From assembly GCA_030323885.1 (NCBI GenBank), contig CM059196.1, positions 44,712,293 through 44,776,292 of the forward strand: a stretch of 64,000 nucleotides of DNA, in the 5' to 3' direction. The translations under genes were made by a program, and so were the position numbers. The DNA comes from Branchipolynoe longqiensis. Taxonomy: Eukaryota > Annelida > Polychaeta > Phyllodocida > Polynoidae. Positions 22,901-34,627 of this stretch are shown here, one piece after another (within the stretch, counting starts at the first letter, position 1; every line of letters starts with the position of its first letter). The notes under the pieces were generated by a model, which did not search any database, had not been told where the DNA came from, and saw nothing but the letters and a program-made list of their open reading frames with translations.

Positions 22901-23143
22901 CAGACAAAGAAACTTATTTATTTTGGCCACATCATTCATCAGAGTTCAATATACCGTACATTGTTGGAAGGGAAGGTGAATGGCAGCAGAGGGAGAGGGA
23001 GACCAAGAACATCATGGTTTACAAATATTTCACAGTGGACAGGCTTGAATTATTCACAGCCTATCAGAACAGCACAACATCGGGACAAGTGGAGAACCAT
23101 TGCATCCAACCCTCGACTAGAGGATGGAACTATTGATTGATTG
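19901..23143 (+). mobile_element. nearly complete RTE-like LINE, 3.24 kb
   Basis: Flanked by a perfect 10-bp duplication, AGAACACATG, at 19891-19900 and 23144-23153. The 3' end is a short ATTGATTG tail instead of poly(A), as in RTE-clade LINEs, and the 3.2-kb length also fits that clade. It carries a leader, an endonuclease/reverse transcriptase frame and almost no 3' UTR. It sits inside the gypsy remnant, so it is the younger element. Confidence 0.9.
20240..23140 (+). pseudogene. LINE endonuclease-reverse transcriptase, two stops
   Basis: One frame runs from about 20240 to the stop at 23138-23140, broken only by TAA at 20312-20314 and TGA at 21824-21826. The N-terminal apurinic-type endonuclease has VGTWNA, AETRW, MGDWNAKVG and SDHNPVV. 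The reverse transcriptase has DYEKAFDRV (motif A), GVRQGCVLSPCLF (motif B), YADDSVI (catalytic) and EFIYLGQ. The C-terminus ends with a GRGRPRTSW block typical of this group. Two nonsense changes and no frameshift mean recent death, or possibly suppression by another copy in trans. Confidence 0.9.
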
Positions 23144-23153
23144 AGAACACATG

Positions 23154-24030
23154 GGAATAACATGATTAAACCGCCATTAAAACAGGTAAAAGTGAAATGC
23201 ATATCACCATTAATGTAACATAATAGAAATTAATGAAAGCATAAAGATAAGGAGGCGGGGAGCGAGCGAGCCAACAGCCATTAAGGCGAAACACACACAC
23301 CCATTACAGATAAGAAACCCAAATCGACAACCTTATCAATAAAAAAGCCTGATTTAAAAGGAGATAAGATAGACCAGGCTCACAGTGAGCGATGGGAACG
23401 TCTCATAGTATATGAAACCGACCCAAAAACGAAACAATGTAATCTCAATGTTATTGTAAGATGTGCATGCTCATTAAATGTATCCTTTATAAATTGGCTA
23501 AAGTGTACCTCAGCTATTGGACTCTAAAGCCAGCACTGGCTATCAGCTGATTACAAATAAGAGACACTCAAGAGACTGTAACAAAGCCAGACACGACTAA
23601 ATGTATTTATTCAAGACATGTATTTATGTCAGCAAACAGACGCAAAAGATTATATAAGACATTACGCCTGTAGCATTGTATATCGCACTTGGCCAGACAT
23701 GTCTTATTCCAGGATAGATCCAGACATCTGAATATTGTGTGACTATGTTTTATTGCAGCAAGTGAAACATGAACATTCGAGCATGACAACGTGCATTATA
23801 GCCGTCTGTCAGTTATATGAGTCAATACGCGGTCAATTGACTACCATGTACAATTGCATGATGGTTTCTGTGAAAGGAAGATGTAATGTATGTAATGTAT
23901 GCATGCATAACTAGTTAGCGCATGGATGCCGGTATGACGCACATCCCGATAAGGGCTGATATCGAAACCTAATAAACACTCGTTAACCAGACTCCAATGT
24001 GTCCACATCATTACACCCACAACATTAGTT
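23154..24030 (+). repeat. gypsy 3' end and possible LTR
   Basis: Continues the gypsy element after the LINE: a few codons to a stop, then a purine-rich tract (AAGATAAGGAGGCGGGG at about 23247) that could be the polypurine tract. AATAAA-type signals occur at 23336 and about 23970. LTR borders could not be set because no second LTR is present. Confidence 0.4.
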
Positions 24031-24356
24031 CTTGCTATTGCCATCAGAGGGCTGGTTGCTAGTGGAATTTGTTTCTGTCGTTAAGCATATCAAACAACAA
24101 TCATGTGATTATGAATAACAAGATATACTTGTGTATAAGCATATATATGTATATATAGATGTACGTATATATCCGATGCCTTTGTATGACAGGTATGCAG
24201 GTATTGCAGGTATTGCAGGTATAGCAATACCTCAGGGAGTTTGACGCCCCTGCCTTGCAGAGTTGTAAACCACTGCCTTGTGGTACAGGTCCTTGACAGA
24301 ACCGAAGGCTAAGGGAGCAAACCCTAAACAGAAAACCATGTCACTGTGGCAGCATT

Positions 24357-24655
24357 AAGGGCTGTTGATGTATGGAACTCCCAACATCTCCCGACCAGCC
24401 ACTGCAGGGACAAATAGTTTTGCGCCTGTCTTGACATGTTCTTGCCGGTGTGAAACCTCTATTTGCTCCCCGAGAGAGTGCCGCTGGTAACTCGGAAAAG
24501 CCTGCATCACTTCAACACTTTTGCAGGCAGCTCTCATGAAATAGACCGACTCATGGACACAACTCTCACAGCAGAGAGCTAAATGGAGAGCGGCAGTCAA
24601 GTAATGAAAGCAGTCTTTGTTGCATCGCGACTGACAGCATGATGATGATGATGAT
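24357..24655 (-). repeat. dispersed repeat, possible LINE 3' end
   Basis: About 110 bases at 24545-24655 (GCAGTCTTTGTTGCATCGCG) recur inverted at about 57245-57360. Both copies end in a (CAT)n tract, as LINE 3' tails often do. The 81-codon frame on the minus strand extends further but matches no family I know. Confidence 0.5.
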
Positions 24656-25030
24656 ATATCCGATTACATCTACATATATGCATATATGAATATATATATA
24701 TATATGTATCCATGATTTGTATATATATAATGCATATATATGTGCGTATATATTTATACATATACATATGTAGGTCTATATGGATGTACATATATTCTTA
24801 TATTGGTCTAAATATGTACGACCCAGTGCTGAGACTCCCGGCCTCCCAACGATAGTACTCTCACCATTGTGGGTTGATTTGTCTGGTTAAGATGAGTAGG
24901 ATGGGTATGTGCAGGATTACTAGTGGAGTGATAGTCATTGTTAGTTTCTGAGTGTATTGTTTGACATGTAAGTTTAGTAGGCTATGCAATACTTACATTC
25001 TTGGAAAGGAGTGGAAGACATGTCACTTAG
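24656..25030. other. TA-rich microsatellite and unassigned DNA
   Basis: Alternating TATATG tracts cover about 24656-24800. The string AGGCTATGCAATACTTACAT at about 24978 has a relative at about 42631. No gene is seen. Confidence 0.45.
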
Positions 25031-25364
25031 AGTTGCATATTTCAATGGTTTTGAGTTTCTGTCATTTTTCTGAGAGAAATATATTACATTGGACATTATC
25101 TTCTACGTTACTTTAGTTTGAAGTAACTTTTATTTTAAATGGATAAGTTTTGAGATATTTTAAGTGCAAACATATCACATTAGTTGTGGCAAGCACACCA
25201 AAACTCTGCAGTAGCAGGTTCTATTAAATTGACTCAGGATTCCCTTCTATGCAGAAACAACTATTCAATAAGTGTATCACTATCTAAATTAGATATACAT
25301 ATTCAAATCTAGATAATAGTTGTTGTGGTTTTGAAAATTTGATACATCATCGGACTATGCAGCT
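25031..25364. mobile_element. diverged TTAA-type MITE
   Basis: Same family as 8352-8706: the right end ATCGGACTATGCAGCT is followed by TTAA, and the left end AGTTGCATA is preceded by TTAG. The left border of the segmental duplication (25283) falls inside it. Confidence 0.65.
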
Positions 25365-26220
25365 TTAAAGTACATTTGAAGATGTTTGGATATGCTTGAT
25401 AACCTATGTTTGTCTAACTGCCCCTGCCCTGTGTGACGTCAGAGAACTACTAACAGTAGTCATGGGATATTCAGAGTCTAATGGTTCTGGGCAGAGCTAT
25501 CTTGACTGAGTTCCAAGAGCCAATCCTAAGTGTGATCTCTCAGTGAAATACATAGAATATTCAGGTAAGGAATACAGTATAAAATCATGCGACCAAATCT
25601 TTAAATGAGATTCCACTTTCTAGCTATTCGCTATGCAGAGGACCATGCTCATTCCTTTTCATGTAAGCAGGGCCGACTGAAGGTCCAGGCAACTTGGGAA
25701 GTCGCCCAGGGAGCCGCATAACCAGGGAGTGCCAGGTCAGTGTTAAATTAAAAAAAAATTAAATTGTAAGGTCGCGAAAGTTTCCCGGGGCGCCAACAAT
25801 CCTGGTGGCGGTTATGGATACATGGTGAAACCATGGAGGACATTCTTTTTTAAAGAGCTCTTTCCAAAATATGTTAAGCGTGCCCATTCCCAGTTTGCAT
25901 TCAATTTCTTCTACCATACTTATTTTCTTTAGGATAGTGGTTGCTTCATTAACGCGAGTTTTTATTTGAATTTGAGTTTATTTTAGTTTAGTGATTCGTG
26001 GGTTCAGGGCATATATGTGCTGGTGCATACAGAACATGTGGTACCTAAGGGTAGATGATAAAAATATAAAGATGGTCATGTCCGCCTCCATAGTTCTTAC
26101 CTGTGTGCATGGGGGAAGGCATGGGCACTATATCATGTACTATTTGTTTATGTTATTAAGTATGTTTTAGGATTCAGTTAGTGAAATTTGTCAAAGGTTT
26201 GTGATACTTATGGTTTGGAG

Positions 26221-26373
26221 GCCTGCTGCCGGGAGGCCATGGACCGGCACTATGAGGACGTCAAACAGATGCTGGCCAGTGGGGTGCTGAAACTGAACAG
26301 GTTCGTCCTGGACAAGGTCGACTCCTTGGCGAAGGAGGCCGGCATCACCTGTCCGCGCGTCGTGTTGCCATAG
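26221..26373 (+). pseudogene. 3' exon fragment of the glycosyltransferase-like gene
   Basis: The last 50 codons (from EACCREA to the stop) match the end of the gene at 39190-40563 with only a few residue changes, and the similarity runs into its 3' UTR (to about 26466). The rest of the gene is absent, so it cannot encode the enzyme. The junction shares the bases TGGAG with the parent. Confidence 0.9.
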
Positions 26374-26467
26374 CGACTGGCGATGATGGTGTGTGTGTGT
26401 GGGGGTGGGTGTGTGTGGGGGTGGGTGTGTGTGGGGGGGCAGGGGGGGGTATACCAGGAATTGTTAA

Positions 26468-26690
26468 AGTTGTGTAGTCCGATGGTTTTGACTTTCTCTC
26501 ATTTTCTGAGATAAATACAATTAAATTGATCGCTGTAACCTATCTTACTTTAGTTTGTAGTAACTTTTATGTTAAATGGCTCACTATAGTTGAGATACAA
26601 CCATGCAAAATTAATTTTGGCAAGCATCTACAAACTTTGCAGCTGTAGACTTCTGCAGTAACAGCTTCTGCAGTAACAGGTTACATAAGT
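26468..26690 (+). mobile_element. left half of TTAA-type MITE
   Basis: Starts AGTTGTGTAGTCCGATGG after TTAA (26464-26467) within the copied 3' UTR. The right end is lost. Confidence 0.65.
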
Positions 26691-27474
26691 TGTGTGCTCT
26701 CCCTGCTGCCAGACCAGTTGTTCCAAAGGCTCCTAGACATGACATTTCACCATCGAACATTTCATGTCCGCCTCCATAGTTCTTACCTGTGTCCATGGGG
26801 GAAGGCATGGGCACTATATCATGTACTATTTTTTTATGTTATTAAGTATGTTTTAGGATTCAGTTAGTGAAATTTGTCAAAGGTTTGTGATACTTATGGT
26901 TTGGAGCCCTAGCTGGTGTTTTTCCCAGTTTTTTCCCAGTTTGCTGTGATGCTTTTTAACAGCCTGGCAGTGACATATCTGGCATACTCCTCATTGTAGT
27001 GTATGCCATCCGTCATGCCAAGGCCATACCAGGCCGATCTCTTTCCATGCCTTGATTTGTGAATGTAATTTGCATACCTTGGTATGGCTACCCCACTTAT
27101 TTGGTTGTTGGGGTTGCTGTTTGTTTGTTGGGATATTATGTGGGGTGTATTTGATTATGACTGTCTGGACCATTTGGATCATCTGAGTCATCTCAGTTGC
27201 ATGGTCCGTGTGCAAAATGATCCGCCTCCAAGGACCCAGGTCTTTGCTTGCGCCACCAAGGGCATTTTTTGCTGGTACCTGTAGTGAGAGCCTATACTGC
27301 AAAGCTACACCTTTTTTTTAAAATGTAAAAGTATGACCATCCACATTAATATGGACATATAACTGAACTCTCTAATCATAGAATGTCATATCTTGCTGTA
27401 GTAGTTATATTGGTTTGTAGGGTCTGTACATGAGCAAGAAAATGGTTCGGATGATCCGAGGTGTTTAATCAAAT

Positions 27475-28145
27475 AAGGCCATGGTGACTTTCCACTGGGA
27501 GACCAAAGCCATGACCCAATTTCCCGCTCAGTCCTGAGACATAGGCCGTAATCGATTAACACGACCCGGGTGACTCGGGTCACCCAAGTCATCAGAATTT
27601 CAACTAGAACACCGCGAGTGGAGTCGAAAAATACACGTGCCGTGTGCAAAACGACCCGACCCCAGTAACCCACGTCTTGGCTGGGGGTGGCTAGGAGCGA
27701 TGACGTCACATTTGAGCTGGCACGGTCCTGCAGGATAACAGCTACCAGTACCAGTCATACATGTTTCTTTTGGTAATAATCTGGATTAATGAAATGGAAA
27801 TATAGCTAAACAATGCCATCATAAAATACTTTAAGTCCTATTTTGCTGTAGTTATATATATATATTGATTATTACAAAAGAAAAAAAGGTTTTGGATTAA
27901 GCCACCATTTTTTCCACCCCGAGTGTGAGAAGCGTATTCGATTATTTGATCCAAGTCTGTAGGATGTGCATATGCGCCACCAAACACTAACAGTGGCTCG
28001 GGTGACCCGAGTTGATTAATCGATTATGCCCTGAGCTAACCGGTCCTCGCCCCATCTTAGTAATGCCGAGTGCCAGGCTAGGTAGCAACAAGTATCAATT
28101 TAGTAAGTCATTGGTTTGACTCGTCCGGATTCAAAATCCTGACAT
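27475..28145 (-). mobile_element. SINE interrupted by a MITE
   Basis: SINE tail and body are at about 27475-27544; the rest of the body and the head start at about 28031. The intervening piece is a separate inverted-repeat element. The same arrangement is present in duplication copy B. Confidence 0.65.
27545..28030. mobile_element. MITE with CGGGTGAC inverted motifs
   Basis: Ends near TAATCGATTAA on both sides, with subterminal CGACCCGGGTGACTCGG and CTCGGGTGACCCGAG. About 486 bp, no coding sequence. A relative lies at 52314-52597. Confidence 0.6.
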
Positions 28146-28194
28146 TCGGGGGGGGATTGACTGTGATTACCCTGGTTATCTCGATACATTTGCT

Positions 28195-28548
28195 GACCAG
28201 ATGGGATAGCCGAATGAGTTGAGCATCCATCTCCTGTTTTAGGAGATTGGGGGATCCAAACCCATGGGTTTGTGGGTTCGAACCCTGGTCGAGTCAAACC
28301 AATAACTCACAAATCTATCCTTGTTAATTCCTAGCCAGGCACTCTGCATTATTAGGATAGGACAAGGACTGGTTGGCTTAGTGTCAGAATAATGTGACTG
28401 AGTGGGATATCAAGTAATGGTGCTGGTGGCCTGGTCTCCCAGTGGGGCAGCAGTATAAAGTCGCTATGAGTGGGCACTGTCACAAGTCGGTACCCATGCT
28501 GATATGACCTTAGATGTTGCTAGGACATAAAACAACAAACAAACGATA
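28195..28548 (+). mobile_element. tRNA-derived SINE, full length
   Basis: Complete plus-strand copy: head GACCAGATGGGATAGCCGAA, box B GGTTCGAACCC, body and tail ending TAAAACAACAAACAAAC. The corresponding copy in duplication B (45495-45722) lacks about 130 bases of the body. Confidence 0.85.
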
Positions 28549-29577
28549 CATTTGCTTGTAGTGTCCCTGAAATCTGCTAAGGGCCACCTCAGATTGTATT
28601 TGGATTATTGCTTTACTAACTACTAATAAGACATTGTGTCACAACAAAATGATTGAAGGTTGTACATAGAGAATAGATTTGGATGATTTTATCACAATTT
28701 GCCTTCAAGTATAGAGTATCAATTTTCTGTGTTCTTCATGTGTGCTATTGTGTTGCATGAGCTGATTTATACTTTTTTTGCTTTCTTTGGTAAACATGTT
28801 TATTCGTCTGAACGCAAGCTTTTTCAGGCATTAGTACTTTGACCAAGTTACACTTCAGTCATGTACGCTATTTAGTGAAACGAACAATTACAAAAGTGAT
28901 ATTACTTTCAGCTAAGTAAGTAGTTGTGGCGTATTTAGTTGGTGCCAAGCGTTCAGTATGGACTGTTTATATGTAGATGGTTCTTTTGGTAGTTTTCAAT
29001 GCAGGGTTTTGTCAGGATCAGATAAATTGCTAATTTAGCTAACTAAGTGGTGATGTATCTAGTTTGTATCAAACATTCAGTGTGTACATTCATTCGGTAC
29101 AGTCCGTGTTTATGTAAATGGGTCATTCTCTGAAACTGGGTACTGCATATTTGGTATCCATGTTACGTTGGACGTGTTTTAATAGCAAGTCAAATAATTA
29201 TTGTTGCCTTTTGTTATTAAGTATGTTAGCAATACTATATGTATTTAATCTATTCCACAAACCGTATCAGAAGTATGTTTATATGATTTTGTGCTAAAGT
29301 GAAAATGTGAAATTTTAGACATATAGCCTACACTAAAATTTACACAAACTTGTTTTTTTCAACTTTTTTCTGTACGACATAATTTTCTTTGCAAAGAAAG
29401 GAGGAATAGAGAGTGATAGAAGAGTGAGTCACATTAGAGAGTGATATCAACGAGGTTTGAAACAGAAAAGAAGAGTGTGAGTGAGAGGGGTAGAGAGTGA
29501 ATTTAGAGAGTAAGAGAAGGCAGGGGTCGGTGAGACTGAAAGTAGGAGATGAGTCATGACAGTGGAACCAAGTAAGA
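28549..29577. other. unassigned DNA in duplication copy A
   Basis: AT-rich, then GA-rich (29395-29560) with GAGAGTGA strings. A 60-bp segment at 28668-28728 is inverted relative to copy B. No gene is seen. Confidence 0.5.
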
Positions 29578-29896
29578 TTGGTTGGCTGGTTGTTGGAGTT
29601 TTACGTCATGGCAACATCTAACGTCATATCAGAATGGCTATGTACTTGTGACAGTGCACATTCATGGCAATGATATAGTGCTACCCGACTGGGAGACCAG
29701 CCCACCAGCACAATGACCTTATATCCCACTCAGTCCCTTTATCATGACACTAAGCCAAACAGTCCTTGCCCTATCATCATAATGCCGAGCACCTGGCTAG
29801 AAGCGTCAATCATAAATTTGGTATGTCAGTGATTTGACTCGACCGTGAATTGAACTCCCGACCTTGCCCTCTACCCGGTCGGCCACCATGTCCGGT
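29578..29896 (-). mobile_element. tRNA-derived SINE
   Basis: Full minus-strand copy ending at CGGCCACCATGTCCGGT; its duplicate is at 46980-47297. Confidence 0.8.
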
Positions 29897-30117
29897 AGGT
29901 AGTGAGAATAGGAGCTGGGTGATGACTGACAAGTGGAACCAAGTAAGATGAATAGCGAATGATAGGGAGATAGCGAGTTAGTGATTAGATAGCGATTGAG
30001 AGAAGGGTTAGAGAGTGAAAATAAGTAAGAGAAATGGCAACCCTAGGGAAAGGATTATCAGAACGGCAGTGAGCATGCGCTTGGAGCAAGATCAGAACCA
30101 TCTGCCCCAGTCTACCA

Positions 30118-30336
30118 ACCAGATGGGATGGCCAACTGAGTTAGAGCATCCGTCTCCCGTGTTGGTAGACCATGAGATGGTGGGTTCAAACCCTGGTCGA
30201 GTCAAACCAATGACTTAAAAATTGCTAGTCAGGCGCTCAGCATTATTAGGATAGGGCAAGGACTGGTTGGCTCAGTGTCAGGATAATGTGACTGAGTGGG
30301 ATATCAGGTCATGGTGCTGGTGGCCTGGTCTCCCAG
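30118..30336 (+). mobile_element. SINE cut by a Harbinger end
   Basis: Plus-strand SINE that stops at GGTCTCCCAG, where CAG is followed by the Harbinger terminus GGGCCATATGCATG. Its duplicate is at 47521-47730. Confidence 0.8.
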
Positions 30337-30542
30337 GGGCCATATGCATGAATGAGTGTTTACCGTGTCCGGTGTTAAGAGCCGCCCCTAGGGTAGCTAC
30401 CACCGGGGTGCTGAAATGGGTCACATGGTATTATGGGGGCAAAGCGGAGTCAGGTTGACTAACATGAGTTATTTATAGACTTGGGGTATCCCCCTGAGCC
30501 TGTTCCCGGTGTACACCGCTATTCGCGTCTTTAGTCCATTGG
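30337..30542 (+). mobile_element. Harbinger left end, truncated
   Basis: About 206 bases of the element seen in fuller form at 47731-52112. It stops at CCATTGG and the Ngaro-like element follows. Confidence 0.75.
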
Positions 30543-30588
30543 GAGGTGCAGGTCTGGGCACGCACACCAGTGCAGCCACAGACGAAGG

Positions 30589-31155
30589 TTGTCATCGTCC
30601 AGCTCAGGGAGTCAAACACCCAGCACTGAGAGAAGGCGGCAGCGTAAGTGGTCTATTAAGCATTATGCAGTGGACAGAAAACAAGTTAAGAAGTTAAATG
30701 CTTACGAATTAAGTGAGGCCAATTGTGCTTGGTTCATGGACACTAGTGGTTATAATGATGTTGAAGCTTGTCATGCTCTATTAAAGCATATAAGTTATTT
30801 ATGTACAAAGGCAAAGTTCAATAACTTCAATTACACTGCTCATGTTGCTTATCACACTGGGGTACGTAAGTTGGTGCAAAGGCAAGGTTTTGCTGCATTT
30901 GCAAATGGGAACAGTGATTTAGCCTAGAGGCATTGCGCATTCGAGAATATAAAGGACATGAAAAAATCTGCTAACTCTACTAGTGCATCTTCTAACGGGT
31001 CAAGTCAACTATTCACGCGTGACGGTAAAAAAACATGTTTTGCTCACAGCAGTGAGCAAGGGTGTACAAGAGACGAAAAGACATGTGACTTTGGCCATTG
31101 GTGTTCACGTTGTGGCAGCCATAGCCACAAGCGTAGCAGTTACCGTAGAGATTGA
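30589..31155 (+). pseudogene. gag-like frame of Ngaro element
   Basis: Two consecutive open pieces with a stop at 30925-30927. The second holds a Cys/His cluster (CFAHSSEQGC, then CDFGHWCSRCGSHSH) that looks like a CCCH-type finger. Position before the reverse transcriptase suggests gag. Confidence 0.6.
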
Positions 31156-31159
31156 AAAT

Positions 31160-31889
31160 GTAGGACAAAATTAATCAAATATAAGTTAAATACGTTAAAT
31201 GATGAATTAAATACTGAACATAATACAATTGTTAAATTTAGAGAAGTTTCCCATTTAAACAAGACATATGGTAGTGGTTATGCGGTAGTTATGAAGGTGG
31301 AGGAGTGTGCCTTCAACGCTCTGCTAAAAATGGCCGCATGCGCTAATCATGAAACCGCGAGTGTGTCTGGAAATAGGGCAAATATTTGCGGGACACCTTC
31401 ACCTGCCTGGGTACCTATTAACTCAATGGTTAACTGTGGGTAATTGTTCAAATGGTTATGTCATAACAGCTGTTGACAGGCATTCCAAGTCAAGAATTGA
31501 GTGCAGGATAGTTGTCACTGAAATGTGTTTTAAGGGTATTTGTAGCTGTGTTCATAAAATTGCTCAGGTACTGGTGCAGTTCAAACCATGCAGGGTTTTT
31601 GTTGAATCTTTTTACTGAGGTGATACTGATCTTGATTGGGAGTACATATTACATGGGTCCATATTTGGATTAAAAATAATAAATCCAGATTCTTCCTATA
31701 CTAATACTTACAATTCTAGAAGTAATAGTGACCAAAATGAGTTTATTGTGAATAAGTTAGAAACAGAGTTGGAAAAAGGTTATATTTCGCATACAGATAA
31801 CTTGCCCATGTATCCCAAAATCAACGGGTGAGGGTTATCGGGTAATAATAGACTGCAGTAAGCCTTACACTCGTTCAGTAAATAATTAT
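31160..31889 (+). other. degraded Ngaro coding region
   Basis: Between gag-like and reverse transcriptase frames. Short open pieces and stops; an 89-codon frame at 31349-31618 matches nothing I recognise. Confidence 0.4.
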
Positions 31890-32717
31890 GTGTCAAAAAC
31901 ATGTTGTAAATTTAGGTATAAAAGTGTTGATACATTACTAGAGATGTTAGTTCAGAACGACTTTATCTCTGTAATAGACATAAAAGATGTTTATCGGGCA
32001 CTAAGTATTCACCCGTTAGACAGGCAAAAGCAAGGTTTGGTTTGGAAAATAGATGGTAAGGATACATATTTTTTAGACAATCGGCTTTCAATGGGCCTCT
32101 CATCTAGCCCGTATATCTTCAGCAAAGTGTCTGACTTTATTTATCGTTGTGCTGTTAGAGGTGGTAATTCCAGGCTAGTAAATTATTTAGATGATTTCGC
32201 AGTGCTTGGGAATGGTTATGAGGACTGTGTTAGGCAGCAGCTGCGGTTAGTAGCTATATTGCATAGACTGAGTTTTTATATAAGCTTTCCAAAATTGTTG
32301 AGTCCTGCTACCAAGGTTAGATATTTGGGTATTGAGATAGATACCATTGCTTTGAAGGTTAAGGTTCCGTTTGATAAGGTTCTTAAGCTGAAAGAACATC
32401 TTGCAGCATTTAGAGATAAAAAGAAAGCGACAAGGAAGGAGTTAGAACATCTTGGTGGTAGGTTGTCACATTGTTCATTGGTAGTTAGAGGAGGTCGTTC
32501 ATTTTCTGCACGCATACATAGTGCAGTAAAAATGCTAAAACATCCGTATCATAAATACAGGATTAATGCAGCATTTCGTGAAGAAGTAGCTTGGTGGTTG
32601 AATTTTGTGGATAAGTTGCACAACCAAACAGAATTGTTTGCAGTTTATTCTGATGCTTCATTGCACGGATATGGTGCTCTTCATGACATGGACTGGTGTG
32701 TGTTTTTTTTTTACTGA
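31890..32717 (+). pseudogene. Ngaro reverse transcriptase-RNase H fragment
   Basis: Reverse transcriptase motifs SVIDIKDVYRAL (motif A), MGLSSSPYIFSKV (motif B) and NYLDDFAV (catalytic) are intact. LGIEIDT and the thumb-region block KKATRKELEHLGG, typical of DIRS-like enzymes, follow, then the RNase H start YSDASLHGYGA. The frame ends by frameshift in a T-run at 32703. The rest of RNase H (to about 33060) is present in broken pieces. Confidence 0.88.
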
Positions 32718-33107
32718 ACCCATTAATGTGAATAGTTCGGCTCACCACCTGCTCCTAAAACCGTATGGCATGAAAATATAAATGTTAAAGAGATGTGGGC
32801 AGTGGTTGCAGCTATTGACGCTGGTCTTGTCATTGGAAGGACAAGAATATAATATTCATCACGGACAATAATACTGTTCGTTCTGCATTGATAAAAGGTA
32901 CATAAAAAAATCAGATCATAATATCATGGATGAAATGTATATTTTGGGTTTCTGTAAGATCTAATTTCAGTGTTTCTGCTGTGCACATTGGTCCGCATGA
33001 CAACATTATATGTGACAGTCTTAGTAGGTGGGACACTCCACAACAGGTTGATAGAATTGCAAAAATTGACAAGATTGATGGGTTGTGTTGTACACATTTG
33101 TTTAAAA

Positions 33108-34627
33108 CTAGTGCGTAATGTGACACTTTATGTTCTAGGTCTGGCGATGCTGAAAAGTGAAGCTAAGTCAATCGCCGTGCAGTATTACGCGCCAAACAGT
33201 CTAGCGACGCGTTCGATGCAGATACGTAAATATTTTAAATTGATAGAGTTTGAAGGTCTGCTAACGCCAACACCGTGTCCGTCAACACAAGTCGCACTAT
33301 ATATAGCTTGGCTTTCGCATTCGTTGAAATATAGTTCCATAACGAATTATTTATCTGCTTTGAATTTTTGTTTTAAATCTGAGGATGCTTCCCCTATAGA
33401 TTATAAAAATCATACTGTTATGACCACCCTGGGGGGTGTTAAGCGGATGCTTGGGTGTGCTGTGCATTCGGCCAAGCCATTCTTACAGAGTACTTTACTA
33501 CACATGTTTGGATTTCTTTCAAATTCTGATGGTGATATTGCTACCAGAGCTGCCATTTTAAATGGTTTCAGAGGGTTGTTGCGTAAATAGCAGTTGACAC
33601 GTTCTGATTCGGTCTTGCTTCGTTCTGACTTTCAGTTTTTCTCATGGGGCATGCTAATTTCATTAAAGAAATCGAAGACGATAAAATTCAGTGAGAGGCG
33701 GCTATTAATTCCCATTGCTGTAGTCCATAACAGGGAATTATGTGCAGTTTATTGGACTAAATTACATTTTAGCCAGACCCCGCTGTCCGGTAACGCACCA
33801 GCTTTTCAGGTGCCTTCTCCTGAAGGTTGTTTCATGCCCTTGACATAAGCCGTGTTCACACGGGCAATGTAAATCGATTCGTAGAAAGCGACTTGTATAG
33901 TTTGGGTTACATTTCGCCTGTGAACGGGCGTTTGAGGCGGTTTAAGGCTGATTCGATTCCTGTGATGTGGATTCTGTAAACCACCTCTCGAGGTAGTGTA
34001 CGTGAGTCGATTTCTGTGATTTGATTTATTTTGTCCGTGTGGACGCACTGAGGCGGATTAAGCACCTCACATGCATGCGCAGTCGAGACCTTAGTTTGTT
34101 GACTTTCAGGTCGATCAAAAGCGCATATTATATAATTTGGTCTATGAACCTGCTAGAGGTGCACAGATATTTTGTTCATCATTTATTTTTAGGGTTTCAC
34201 TGCCCAGCAGAAGTTTTGACCGTTCCAAACCAATACGATTCAGTACATACATATCTAGGTCGAACCCACTGGCGTTGGTCAGACTGGACTTGCTCATGCG
34301 CAGATATCGACTTCCGGCCCAAGTAGTGCCTGTGTGAACGGGTGGCTAATTTGACTCCTGCTATCCGCCGTGTCTAAATCGCTTTAGATTTTGTCCGTGT
34401 GAACACGGCTTTACACTGTGCTACAATCGACTATTAAATATTTGTGTTTGCTTTCAGGTCTTGACCCTGACAATTACTCGTGCCACTCCCCTAGGAGGGG
34501 TGGTTGTACTTTTTTGCACATGCAAGGTGCAACGATAGAAGAAATCAAGACGCGTGGTGATTGGCGTTCAGAATGCGTGTATAAATATATTGCTTTGCCG
34601 GTATCCGATCGCAGATCGGATACTTAA
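33108..34627 (+). pseudogene. Ngaro tyrosine recombinase, split by a MITE
   Basis: The N-terminal core-binding part (TRSMQIRKYFKLIEF, then SITNYLSALNF) leads to the first catalytic Arg block (AILNGFRGLLRK), with TAG at 33588-33590. The frame goes on to 33843, where a 563-bp MITE intervenes. After the MITE come HSPRRGG (catalytic His and Arg), GDWRS and YKYI (likely nucleophile Tyr). All catalytic boxes are visible but not on one frame. Confidence 0.85.
33848..34410. mobile_element. MITE, GTGTTCACAC family, copy 2
   Basis: Ends AGCCGTGTTCACAC and GTGTGAACACGGCT; flanks ATA and TTA. It splits the recombinase gene of the Ngaro-like element, so it is younger. Confidence 0.85.

Larger units (their letters stand above)
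25283..30542 (+). repeat. segmental duplication, copy A (5.26 kb)
   Basis: Collinear and highly similar to 43232-47936. Shared content: a MITE end, unique-looking DNA, a SINE cut by a MITE, three more SINEs, GA-rich DNA and the left end of a Harbinger element. Copy A alone has a 686-bp insertion (26221-26906). The right border falls at the CCATTGG string where the Ngaro-like element begins. Confidence 0.9.
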
